From NCBI GenBank assembly GCA_031551765.1, contig JAVBNC010000165.1:1-18274 (forward strand): a DNA stretch of 18,274 nt, read 5' to 3'. The position numbers and the translations under genes are program-made. Shown here in pieces: positions 1 through 7,043 of this stretch (positions are counted from its first letter, which is position 1; every line of letters begins with the position of its first letter). The notes under the pieces are model-generated. The model ran no database searches, was not told the DNA's origin, and was given only the letters and a program-made list of their open reading frames with translations. This stretch comes from JAVBNC01 sp031551765 (GTDB lineage Bacteria; Desulfobacterota; Desulfovibrionia; Desulfovibrionales; Desulfovibrionaceae).

Positions 1-140
1 TTAGAGCATTTCAACTTTTAAATTGTCTATGCGGATGAAATGCTCTGGCGTTGCGGAACGCAGTGCAGCAACGCCCGCGAGATTGGCGTAGGCGGGCTTT
101 GCCTGCCGTTAAGCGACAATCTCATAGCGAAATTGCTCTA
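1..140. repeat. Structured intergenic repeat with nested hairpins
   Basis: Three inverted repeats lie end to end. AGAGCATTTCA (3-13) pairs with TGAAATGCTCT (36-46). GGCGTTGC (47-54) pairs with GCAACGCC (68-75). GAGATTG (79-85) pairs with CAATCTC (117-123), enclosing GGCGGGC/GCCTGCC. The block closes with TGCTCT (134-139), which can also pair with the opening AGAGCA. No plausible protein is encoded. The architecture resembles a REP/BIME-like dispersed repeat or a small non-autonomous element; I cannot see other copies because only this window is available. The structure is certain from the sequence, its class is inferred. Confidence 0.5.
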
Positions 141-208
141 GTTGTGCCACCGGGCGCCAAACTGCCGCGACCCGCCCCTGCCTTCTGCCTTGGAGGCGGG
201 GGTTTATT

Positions 209-566
209 TTATTCTCTATTATATTTCTGCAAAATAATAGGCTTGTATTTCCCGATCTTTTCCGCATAACGCAAAAAGGGAAGTGAACATATTGAAAACA
301 TTCCAACAACTTCTGAGCCGCTTTTTTCAACCATTGCCGCAACTGCCTTCATCGTGCCGCCGGTCGCGATCAAGTCGTCTATGATCAAATACTTTTTCCC
401 CAATGAAATATCCGCCTTGTGGATTTCCAAAGTCGCCTGCCCGTATTCCAAGTCATAGGACTCTTCAATGGTTTCGCAAGGAAGTTTTCCTTTTTTGCGG
501 GCCAGAATCAACGGAACTTTTTTCTCTTTTGCGAAAATCGCACCCATAATAAAGCCACGTGCCCGT
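209..566 (-). pseudogene. apt: Adenine phosphoribosyltransferase, 5'-truncated
   Basis: Apt converts adenine and PRPP to AMP in the cytoplasm (purine salvage). Reading the minus strand, the Apt-like frame starts near 566 with residues ELRARGFIMGAIF, the conserved ...RGF(I/L)FG region, although the first ATG is at 547. It then shows RKKGKLP, ESYDLEYG and the PRPP-binding loop LIIDDLIATGGT, and ends normally at 209. About 118 family-like residues remain of roughly 170, so some 50 N-terminal residues are missing. The frame meets TGA just upstream, and the other frame there does not look like an Apt N-terminus, so this is a truncation rather than a frameshift. The break coincides with tandem 9-bp repeats (572-598). 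Probably inactive because the N-terminal part of the fold is gone. Base composition is more AT-rich than the operon downstream. Confidence 0.75.
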
Positions 567-963
567 AGCTCCGTCCGACACGTCCGACAGGTCCGACATC
601 AAAACCGGAGGAAGTTTTCCGCCAGAGAAAACGGGAGCGGAACACACAACATTTTCTCAGGTCTCATATGAAAACCCCGAATCCGTCCGACATTTGCTCT
701 TGGAGGATGAAGCAGCCGGTTCCCCCGCCCCCGGCTTGCCGGAACGCGACCCCGCAACCGGCGCGTTCAGCACCCTCGCCTACCTGGGACGCTGGGGGGC
801 CGTGTGTACCCCGGCCGGGGCCGGCTTCAGCGTGGACCTGTCCGCCATGCCGGAGAAAGACCGGGAAGGGGCGGAACGCATGCTTTCCGCGCCGGGCTGC
901 CGGGGGAAGACGTTGGCCGCGCTATGGGCCGGGGATCGGGCGGTGGTGGAGGTGCTACAGTGA
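559..963 (+). pseudogene. Orphan coding fragment, function unknown
   Basis: An open frame runs from a GTG inside the apt remnant to TGA at 961-963. The start lacks a ribosome-binding site and lies inside another gene's remnant, so the true 5' end is probably lost. From about 700 onward codons have strongly G/C-rich third positions, like the real genes of this window, which suggests genuine coding ancestry for the last ~90 residues (containing GRWGAVCTPAGAGFSVDL and the C-terminal AALWAGDRAVVEVLQ). Before ~690 the codon use is weaker and includes an S-D-x tripeptide repeat made by the 9-bp repeats. I do not recognise the family. It may be the tail of a gene truncated by the same event that cut apt. 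Confidence 0.35.
572..598. repeat. Three tandem 9-bp repeats (CGTCCGACA-type)
   Basis: CGTCCGACA (572-580), CGTCCGACA (581-589) and GGTCCGACA (590-598) are direct tandem copies. A fourth isolated copy, CGTCCGACA, lies at 684-692. The tandem block sits exactly where similarity of the minus-strand apt remnant to its family stops, so it marks a recombination or insertion junction. Confidence 0.8.
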
Positions 964-1221
964 GGCTGTTTACCTGAACACTAACCCTCCACATGGCTAT
1001 AATCTCAAAGCATGACAGGTCCATGGTTTTGGGCTTGCGATGGCCGAGTAACGGTGAGGCCATATCTTAAGATGGCAACAACGCGCCGTCATCCGTTTAA
1101 AAAAACACCCTCCCCGCCACCTAGACCAGCGCAAGAAGACGCTGGGCAAAATACGGCTCTGCATATACAATAGCAAATAATATTATGAAATAACTGATAA
1201 TAATTTTTTTCTCAAACTCTA
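964..1221. other. Intergenic stretch without convincing gene
   Basis: No frame gives a supported protein. A short plus-strand frame at about 1058-1174 (containing KKHPPRHLDQRKKTLGKIR) has coding-like character but no start or family I recognise and may be a decayed gene tail. A small inverted repeat ATGGCC (1040-1045)/GGCCAT (1058-1063) is present. From about 1165 the sequence becomes very AT-rich, leading into the promoter of the regulator gene. Confidence 0.4.
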
Positions 1222-1251
1222 TTGACACATAGAAAGATATATATGTATATA
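1222..1251 (+). promoter_or_regulatory. Sigma-70-type promoter of the nine-gene operon
   Basis: A perfect -35 box TTGACA (1222-1227) is followed, 18 bases later, by TATATA (1246-1251) as -10; GTATAT at 17-base spacing is an alternative. The preceding 60 bases are very AT-rich and could act as an UP element. Transcription would start about 15 bases before the regulator's ATG, giving a very short leader. The -10 lies inside the palindrome at 1232-1257. Confidence 0.65.
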
Positions 1252-1257
1252 TCTTTC
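1232..1257. promoter_or_regulatory. Perfect palindrome, probable GntR operator
   Basis: GAAAGATATATA (1232-1243) and TATATATCTTTC (1246-1257) are perfect 12-bp inverted arms around a 2-base centre. The site covers the spacer and -10 of the promoter and ends 14 bases before the gntR start. Dimeric GntR-family repressors bind such dyads, so autorepression of the operon is the simplest reading. Binding by this protein is inferred. Confidence 0.65.
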
Positions 1258-1271
1258 CAATAGGAACCGTC

Positions 1272-2048
1272 ATGAGCAAAATCGACCTGACACAATTCTA
1301 CGCCGAGCAAAGTTCCGCTATCCCCAATGCGGCGCATCTTCCTGTTTACAGGCTCGTGCAGACCGTCATTCAGGAAGGCGTGGCCAAGGGCGTATGGAAA
1401 ACCGGCCAGATGCTGCCGACCGAGCGTGAATTGGCCCAAGCCTTTGCGGTAAGCGTCGGCACCGTGAAGCGGGCCATGCTGAATCTTACCCACGAAGGCC
1501 TGCTGAACCGCAAGCAGGGCAGCGGCACCTTTGTGTCCGGCACGCTGTATAACCGGCAGAACAAGCGCTACTATCTATTCCTTGAGGATTTCGATTCACC
1601 GGCCTACGAGAATTCCGTGCTGCTCCATTCCGTGGAGCGCGTTCCCGCCATCCCCCAGATCAACAAGCATTTGCGGCTTTCCAAAAAGGCCGAGTTGTTT
1701 TCCGTGCTCCGCACCTTCCGGGAAGAGGGCAAGCCCCTGCTGACCGCACGCTCCTTTTTGTCCGCTCAGGAATTTCAAGGGTTGGACGCGTTCCCCATGC
1801 ATTCGTTCGAGCATGTGCCTTTTTTCATCATGCTCGAGCAGGAATACGGGGTGACCACGCTGCACAACGAAGAGTTGTTCGGCATCGCGCCCGCGCCGGA
1901 AGAAGACGCGGCGCTTCTTGGCGTTGCCCCGGGCACGCCGCTCCTGCTGATCAAAACCATTGCCTATACCCATGGGCAACGTCCTTTTGAGTACCGGTAC
2001 AGTCACTGTCTGGCGGATACCAAATTCGCCCACCGTTCCACCCTATGA
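1272..2048 (+). CDS. GntR-family (HutC-type) transcriptional regulator
   Basis: A 258-residue DNA-binding regulator. An N-terminal winged helix of the GntR type spans about residues 23-95: the recognition region reads LPTERELAQAF, VSVGTVKRAMLNL and GLLNRKQGSGTFV, all hallmark GntR positions. The C-terminal ~150 residues look like a UTRA ligand-binding domain, with typical features such as VLRTFREEGKPLL and the closing GTPLLLIKTIAY and PFEYRYSHCLADTKF. HutC/UTRA regulators sense small metabolites, usually the substrate or product of the neighbouring pathway. The ATG at 1272 has AGGAA just upstream. It is the first gene of the operon, under a promoter overlapped by a perfect palindrome, so it likely represses itself and the eight genes behind it until an inducer binds. 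Family assignment is firm, ligand unknown. Confidence 0.93.
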   Translation: MSKIDLTQFYAEQSSAIPNAAHLPVYRLVQTVIQEGVAKGVWKTGQMLPTERELAQAFAVSVGTVKRAMLNLTHEGLLNRKQGSGTFVSGTLYNRQNKRYYLFLEDFDSPAYENSVLLHSVERVPAIPQINKHLRLSKKAELFSVLRTFREEGKPLLTARSFLSAQEFQGLDAFPMHSFEHVPFFIMLEQEYGVTTLHNEELFGIAPAPEEDAALLGVAPGTPLLLIKTIAYTHGQRPFEYRYSHCLADTKFAHRSTL

Positions 2049-2114
2049 CGGCCGCTCCTCCGGTCTCCGGATGCCGCTGGCGTGGCCCGTCACTACCAGG
2101 CGACAGGAGGCAGC

Positions 2115-3779
2115 ATGAACACGGACTATCCGGTGATAGACACCGATGTCCTGATTATCGGCGGCGGCAGCGCGGGGGTTATGGCGGCCATACGGGCTAA
2201 AGAGCAAAACCCCTCCCAACGTGTTCTGGTTCTTGAAAAAGGCGACATGAAGTATTCCGGCTGCATTGCCAGGGGCATGGACGCCCTGAACATTGTGGCC
2301 ATTCCCGGGCTGACCACGCCCGAACTCTACGTGGAAAGCAATTCCATAGCCTGTGAAGGCGTCATGGACGAGCCCGTGAACTACCGCATGGCCGAGCGCA
2401 GCCTTGCGGTCATGGAAAGGCTTATTGACTGGGGCGTCTGCTTTCCCAAGTACAACGGCGAATATGAAGTTCTGCAGGTGCACCCCAAGGGCCGCTTCTG
2501 CGTGACCATGAAAGAGCCGGAACTCAAGCGCATTCTGGCGGAACGCGCCGAGGCCCTCGGCGTGGAGGTCATGAACCGCACCATGGGCCTGCACCTGCTC
2601 AAACGTAACGGCGCGGTGTACGGCGCCGTGGCGCTTAACGTGCGTTCCGGCGAAGCTTCGGTCATCCGCGCCAAGGGCACCATTCTCAGTTCCGGGGGCA
2701 CGGCCCGCTTCGGTCTGCCGGACAACGGCCACCTTTACGGCGTGTACGACTTCCCCGGCAACACCGGCGACGGGTACATGCTGGCCTACCAGGCCGGGGC
2801 CGAGCTTTCCGGCTTTGAATACACGCTGGTGTACTACATCACCAAAGATATCAACGCGCCCCTCCTCTACATTACCCTGACCCGCGGCGCGCACCTCATG
2901 AACGCCTTTGACGAGCGGCGCGACGAAGACCACCCCTCCATCAAGAGCATGTTCGTGGAGCATTTGCAGCACAAAGGCCCCATGCGCATCCAGATGAAGC
3001 ACCTCAGCGAAGAAAAGATCCGCGAAATCGAAGAGCTGCTGTTCACCACGGAACGGCCCGCCTGCGAGCGTTTCCACGCCGGGCGGGACAACAACTTCCG
3101 CACCGGGGAAATCGAGCTCTGGCCCACGGAAGTCTTTCTGTGCGGCGGGCACGGCATGACGGGCGTGCGCATCAACGAACACGGCGAATCTTCCGTGCCC
3201 GGCCTCTACGCCGCCGGCGACACCTCCCTGTGCGCGCGCGGGCACCTTTCCGGCGCATTCGTCTACGGGGAAATCAGCGCGGAATCCGCCACGGCCCGGG
3301 CGGCGGAGGTCCCGCATCAGGAAGTGGATGAGGAGGAAGTGGATGCCGTGCTCGCCCGTATTCAGGCCCGCCTGAACCAGGGCGGCAACCCCATTTCCGT
3401 TGAAGAATTTGAATACAAGGTGCGGCGCATCATCGGCGATTACCTGAAGCCGCCCAAAAACGAATACAAGCTCAAGCGCATGCTCTGGTGGACCGAACGG
3501 TTCCGCCAGGAACTCACCACCATGGTACGCGTGGAAAACACCCATGATCTGTTCAAAATCCTGGAAGTGGAAAACATTATTAACTGCGCCGCGCTCAGCG
3601 CCACGGCTTCCCTGGAGCGAAAGGAAACCCGCTGGTTCCCCTGGCACTACCGCTCCGATTTCCCGGAAACCAACAACGACGAATGGCGCAAGCACGTGGT
3701 GCTGACCATGGGCGAACACCCCGGCGACGTGAAGGTGCAGCATAAAAAAGTGATAAAAATGAATGGAGGGCTGAAGTAA
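2115..3779 (+). CDS. FAD flavoprotein, fumarate reductase/AprA superfamily
   Basis: A 554-residue cytoplasmic-looking flavoprotein without signal peptide. The ATG at 2115 is preferred over a GTG at 2082 because AGGAGG (2105-2110) precedes it. The N-terminal Rossmann motif is DVLIIGGGSAG (residues 11-21) with the acidic end of beta-2 at E41. The segment SGCIARGMDALN (48-59) resembles the FAD-covering segment of APS reductase alpha (AprA) more than that of fumarate reductase. CGGHGMTG (343-350) and GLYAAGD (363-369) are the conserved C-terminal FAD-domain motifs. The last ~130 residues look like the helical C-terminal domain of the succinate dehydrogenase flavoprotein family. AprA itself is usually around 650 residues, so this is a shorter relative, and no AprB gene is present. 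Its stop overlaps the start of the GltD-like gene, which probably supplies its electrons. Family firm, substrate unknown. Confidence 0.88.
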   Translation: MNTDYPVIDTDVLIIGGGSAGVMAAIRAKEQNPSQRVLVLEKGDMKYSGCIARGMDALNIVAIPGLTTPELYVESNSIACEGVMDEPVNYRMAERSLAVMERLIDWGVCFPKYNGEYEVLQVHPKGRFCVTMKEPELKRILAERAEALGVEVMNRTMGLHLLKRNGAVYGAVALNVRSGEASVIRAKGTILSSGGTARFGLPDNGHLYGVYDFPGNTGDGYMLAYQAGAELSGFEYTLVYYITKDINAPLLYITLTRGAHLMNAFDERRDEDHPSIKSMFVEHLQHKGPMRIQMKHLSEEKIREIEELLFTTERPACERFHAGRDNNFRTGEIELWPTEVFLCGGHGMTGVRINEHGESSVPGLYAAGDTSLCARGHLSGAFVYGEISAESATARAAEVPHQEVDEEEVDAVLARIQARLNQGGNPISVEEFEYKVRRIIGDYLKPPKNEYKLKRMLWWTERFRQELTTMVRVENTHDLFKILEVENIINCAALSATASLERKETRWFPWHYRSDFPETNNDEWRKHVVLTMGEHPGDVKVQHKKVIKMNGGLK

Positions 3780-5386
3780 TGTGTGCAAGCTACCTTGAGT
3801 CCCTCGAAGACAACATCAAAATTGACAAAGACAAGTGCGTGGCCTGCGGCAAATGCACGGACCGCTGCGTTCTGGACAACATCCGCCTGAAGCTCGCGCC
3901 CTGCCGTCAGGCCTGTCCCATGGGCGTCAACGCCCAAGGCTACGTGCAGCTTATCGCGCGCGGGGAAGACCAGGCCGCGCGGGACCTGGTGCGGGAACAA
4001 CTGCCCTTTCCCGAAATCATCTGCATGGTCTGCGACCACCCCTGTGAAACCCAGTGCGAACGCGGCAAAAAAGACGGCCAGCCCGTGAATATCCGGGGCC
4101 TCAAGCGCTATCTGTTCGATGCCGCCGGGGAAAGCTGGGCCGCGCCCGCGAAAGATTTGCCCACAGGTAAAAAAATCGCCGTGGTGGGCGCCGGGCCTGC
4201 GGGCCTGGTGGCCGCTTACGACCTGGCCCTTAAAGGCCACGAAGTCATGGTTTTTGAAGCGGACGGCGCCGTGGGCGGCCTGCTGCGCGGCGCCATCCCC
4301 CCCTTCCGCCTGCCGGAAGCGGTGGTGGAACGGGAACTGGCCGTGCTGCGGGAACTGGGCGTGGGCTTTACCCTGAACTGCCGGGTGGGCGAAAACCTGC
4401 CCTTTGCCGACCTGATGCGCGGCTATGACGCGGTGGTGCTCTGCGCGGGCCTCGGCCGGGGGAAAACCCTGGGCGTGGAAGGCGAAAACCTCTCCGGCGT
4501 GCTGCCCGCCCTGCCGTTTCTGCGGGCTTCGCGCGCGGGGAACGGCCCCAGGCTTTCCGGTCCGGCCGTGGTCGTCGGGGGCGGGAACATGGCAGTGGAC
4601 GCCGCCCTGGTCGCCCTGCGCCAGGGAGCCGAGAGCGTCACCATGCTCAGCCTGGAAGACAAGGAAACCCTGCCGGCCTTTGCCGCCGAACTGCAGCAGG
4701 CCCGCAATGAAGGCGTGCGTTTCCGGCATTCTTGCGGCGTGGCTGAAATGAGCGGCAAAAACGGCGGCGTGGACGCGGTGCGCCTGAGCCGCTGCACGGC
4801 GGTATTCGACGAAGACGGCAACTTCGCGCCTTCCTTTGCTTCTTCTAGCGAGGAACTGCCCGCTTCCCACGTCATCGTGGCCATTGGCCTGGAAAGGGAC
4901 GAACGTCTGCTGGCCGGCAGCGGCCTTACGCCGCGCGATGTGGCCCAGGCGGACCCCCTGACCTTACGCTGCGGGCAAAGCGCGGTCTTTGCCGCCGGGG
5001 ACTTTCAGGGCAACGCGGGTTCGGTCATCAAAGCCATGGCCGCCGGGCGGCAGGCCGCTGAATCGGCCTCACGCCACGTCACCGGCCGGCATCTGCGCTT
5101 TGGCCGCGCCTATGCCGGGCCTTTTCTTACGGACTTTTCCGTGGACCTCTCCCGCGGTGTTGCAGAAAACCGCGTCGCGCCGTCTTGTGAACAATTCCAA
5201 GGCAAAGGCGACTACCGGGTGCTGGAAGCCCCCCTCACCCCCGAGGAAGCCAAGCGCGAAGCCGCTCGCTGCCATTCCTGCGGCGGCCCCTGTGGCAAGC
5301 ACAGAACCTGCTGGTTCTGCCTGCCCTGCGAGGTGGAATGCCCGCAAAAGGCGCTCTGGGTGGATATCCCGTATTTGCTGCGCTAA
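3779..5386 (+). CDS. GltD-like NAD(P)/FAD oxidoreductase with Fe-S clusters
   Basis: A 535-residue electron-transfer protein. The N-terminus carries a classic [4Fe-4S] motif C20-x2-C23-x2-C26-x3-C30. It is followed by the cysteine-rich helical domain typical of glutamate synthase small subunit-like proteins (C42, C46, C82, C85, C89, C93). An FAD Rossmann motif VVGAGPAG lies at 135-142, a second nucleotide-binding motif VVVGGGNMAVDAA at 264-276, and a late FAD motif VFAAGDFQGN further on. The C-terminus has seven more cysteines (498, 501, 505, 511, 514, 517, 521), enough for at least one further cluster; this tail is not part of ordinary GltD. ATG overlaps the previous stop (TAATG) and GGAGG lies 9 bases upstream, indicating translational coupling. 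No large glutamate-synthase subunit is nearby, so it most likely shuttles electrons between NAD(P)H and the flavoprotein encoded in front. Confidence 0.88.
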   Translation: MCASYLESLEDNIKIDKDKCVACGKCTDRCVLDNIRLKLAPCRQACPMGVNAQGYVQLIARGEDQAARDLVREQLPFPEIICMVCDHPCETQCERGKKDGQPVNIRGLKRYLFDAAGESWAAPAKDLPTGKKIAVVGAGPAGLVAAYDLALKGHEVMVFEADGAVGGLLRGAIPPFRLPEAVVERELAVLRELGVGFTLNCRVGENLPFADLMRGYDAVVLCAGLGRGKTLGVEGENLSGVLPALPFLRASRAGNGPRLSGPAVVVGGGNMAVDAALVALRQGAESVTMLSLEDKETLPAFAAELQQARNEGVRFRHSCGVAEMSGKNGGVDAVRLSRCTAVFDEDGNFAPSFASSSEELPASHVIVAIGLERDERLLAGSGLTPRDVAQADPLTLRCGQSAVFAAGDFQGNAGSVIKAMAAGRQAAESASRHVTGRHLRFGRAYAGPFLTDFSVDLSRGVAENRVAPSCEQFQGKGDYRVLEAPLTPEEAKREAARCHSCGGPCGKHRTCWFCLPCEVECPQKALWVDIPYLLR

Positions 5387-5456
5387 CGACGGGGCACGCC
5401 CGCCAATCATGAAGGCAACTCTTCCGTAATCAACTTTTTTTACAGGAGTGCAGCTC

Positions 5457-6980
5457 ATGTTTCAGGCTCTGAAAACAGCTCTTCTCACCGGCCTTCTTAT
5501 CGCGGCGCTCGCGTTCCCGGCTTACGCCAAAGGGGATACGCTGACCATCGCCTACCCCGCCGATCCCAAAACCATGGACCCCCACGCCACGCAGGACTCC
5601 ACCTCCAACAACGTCATGCGCCAGATTTACGAATCCCTGGTCACCCTGGACGACAAGGGCCAAGTTGTGCCCATGCTGGCGGAGAAGTGGGACGTTATGG
5701 AAGGGCGCAAAGGCTACGTCTTTCACCTGAAAAAAGGCGTCAAATTCCACAACGGCGAAGAAATGAAGGCTTCCGACGTGCTGTTCACCTTCCAGCGGGC
5801 CGTCAGCCCGGAAGGCGCGGCCGTGCATGCTTTCAGCAACTTCATCGACGTGCCCAAAATCAAGATCATCGACGACTACACCATTGTCATTCCCACCACG
5901 CAGACCATGGGTATTTCCTTCCTGGCCTCCATGAACCACCCCTGGTCTTCCATTCTGAACAAGAAAGCCGTGGAAGCCTCCGGCAGGGCCTACGGTTCCA
6001 ACCCTGTGGGCACGGGCCGCTTCAAGCTCGCTTCCTGGGCCAAAGGCGACCGCGTTAACATGGTGCGCTTTGACGGCTACCACGGCGAAAAGGCCAAGGT
6101 TAAGAACCTGGTCATCCGCACGGTGGTGGAAGGCACCAGCCGCACCATAGAACTGGAAAGCGGCGCCGTGGACGTGGCCAACGAAGTGCCCTACGTGGAC
6201 GTGAAGCGCGTCGAATCCAACCCCAACCTGACCATGATCCTGCGCAAAGGCCAGGTGGTGACCATTCTTTGCCCGGACATTTCCAAGCCCCCCTACAACA
6301 ATATCCTGGTGCGCCAGGCCATGAACCTTGCCATTGACCGCCAGGGCATAGTCGAGGCCGTGTTCCGCGGGTACGCCGAACCGTCCTCCGGCCCCACTAC
6401 CGCGCAGATCAAGTACAACAAGCATGCCCAGACCCCGGCGCCCCAGGTGAACATAGCCAAGGCCAAGGACCTGCTGAAACAGGCGGGCTACCCCAACGGC
6501 TTCAAGGGCGAGCTGTGCACGCCGGACCGCTCGGAATTTCTGCGGGTCATGACCGTCATGCAGGCCAACCTGCGCGCCGTGGGCATCAACCTTGAAATCA
6601 AGCTTTACGAATGGGGCACCTACATTGACGCCATACGCCAGCCCGGCCACGCGCCCTTTATCTGGTACCACTGGGGCGGCGGTCCGGCTCTTGATCCTTT
6701 CTTCTACCTGACCCCGGCCTTCCATTCCGCTGCCGGCCAGACCAACCGTTCCTTCCTGAAAGATCCGGAAATCGACGCGCTGCTGGACAAGGGCGCCGAA
6801 CTGGACGACGGGCCGGAACGCCAGGCCGTGTATGAAAAACTGTGGGACCACCTTAACGAAATCCTGCCCTGGATAAGCGTTGCCGAACCCTACAGAACCT
6901 TTGCCACCACCAAGTCGCTCAAAGGCGTCAACTTCACCCCCAGCGCCATAACCTACTACGGCAACGCTTACTTTGAGTAG
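5457..6980 (+). CDS. ABC transporter solute-binding protein, family 5
   Basis: A 507-residue exported binding protein of the peptide/nickel/oligosaccharide class (SBP family 5, DppA/OppA/GsiB-like). ATG at 5457 follows AGGAG (5444-5448). The signal peptide is clear: K7, hydrophobic 8-20, and a PAYA|K cleavage site after residue 24. No lipobox cysteine is present, so it should be soluble in the periplasm. The mature part opens with LTIAYPADPKTMDPH and later shows the family signature around VFHLKKGVKFHNGEEM and the hinge region PVGTGRFKLASW. Length is normal for the family. It captures the substrate for the permease encoded next. Family 5 proteins bind peptides, nickel complexes, opines, sugars and organic acids, so ligand cannot be read from sequence; the enzyme genes argue against simple peptide nutrition. 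Confidence 0.92.
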   Translation: MFQALKTALLTGLLIAALAFPAYAKGDTLTIAYPADPKTMDPHATQDSTSNNVMRQIYESLVTLDDKGQVVPMLAEKWDVMEGRKGYVFHLKKGVKFHNGEEMKASDVLFTFQRAVSPEGAAVHAFSNFIDVPKIKIIDDYTIVIPTTQTMGISFLASMNHPWSSILNKKAVEASGRAYGSNPVGTGRFKLASWAKGDRVNMVRFDGYHGEKAKVKNLVIRTVVEGTSRTIELESGAVDVANEVPYVDVKRVESNPNLTMILRKGQVVTILCPDISKPPYNNILVRQAMNLAIDRQGIVEAVFRGYAEPSSGPTTAQIKYNKHAQTPAPQVNIAKAKDLLKQAGYPNGFKGELCTPDRSEFLRVMTVMQANLRAVGINLEIKLYEWGTYIDAIRQPGHAPFIWYHWGGGPALDPFFYLTPAFHSAAGQTNRSFLKDPEIDALLDKGAELDDGPERQAVYEKLWDHLNEILPWISVAEPYRTFATTKSLKGVNFTPSAITYYGNAYFE

Positions 6981-7001
6981 CGCCCGTCCGTACAGCGAAA
7001 A

Positions 7002-7028
7002 CCCCGCAGGGCGGCAAGCCCTGCGGGG
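7002..7028 (+). promoter_or_regulatory. Intercistronic hairpin between binding protein and permease
   Basis: CCCCGCAGGGC (7002-7012) and GCCCTGCGGGG (7018-7028) form a perfect 11-bp stem with a 5-base loop, and no U-run follows. It lies in the 63-base gap between the binding-protein stop and the permease start. Such hairpins protect the 3' end of the upstream message, allowing more binding protein than permease; here that is inference. Confidence 0.6.
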
Positions 7029-7043
7029 GTACGCGGAGGAGTT

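Noticed and set aside
465..647. Minus-strand frame that might supply the missing Apt N-terminus by frameshift
   Set aside because: Its residues do not resemble any Apt N-terminal region and are partly made by the 9-bp repeats, so truncation fits better.
572..692. Possible CRISPR-like repeat array from the GTCCGACA copies
   Set aside because: The repeats are 9 bases, three are tandem with no spacers and only one is apart; this is not a CRISPR array.
2043..3788. Long open frame on the minus strand opposite the flavoprotein gene
   Set aside because: It is the antisense shadow of a GC-rich gene; composition is dominated by H, G, V and A, without start signals or family motifs.
3779..5386. Glutamate synthase small subunit (gltD)
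   Set aside because: No large subunit gene nearby, and the extra [4Fe-4S] motif at the start and cysteine tail at the end differ from GltD; a GltD-like electron-transfer protein is the safer call.
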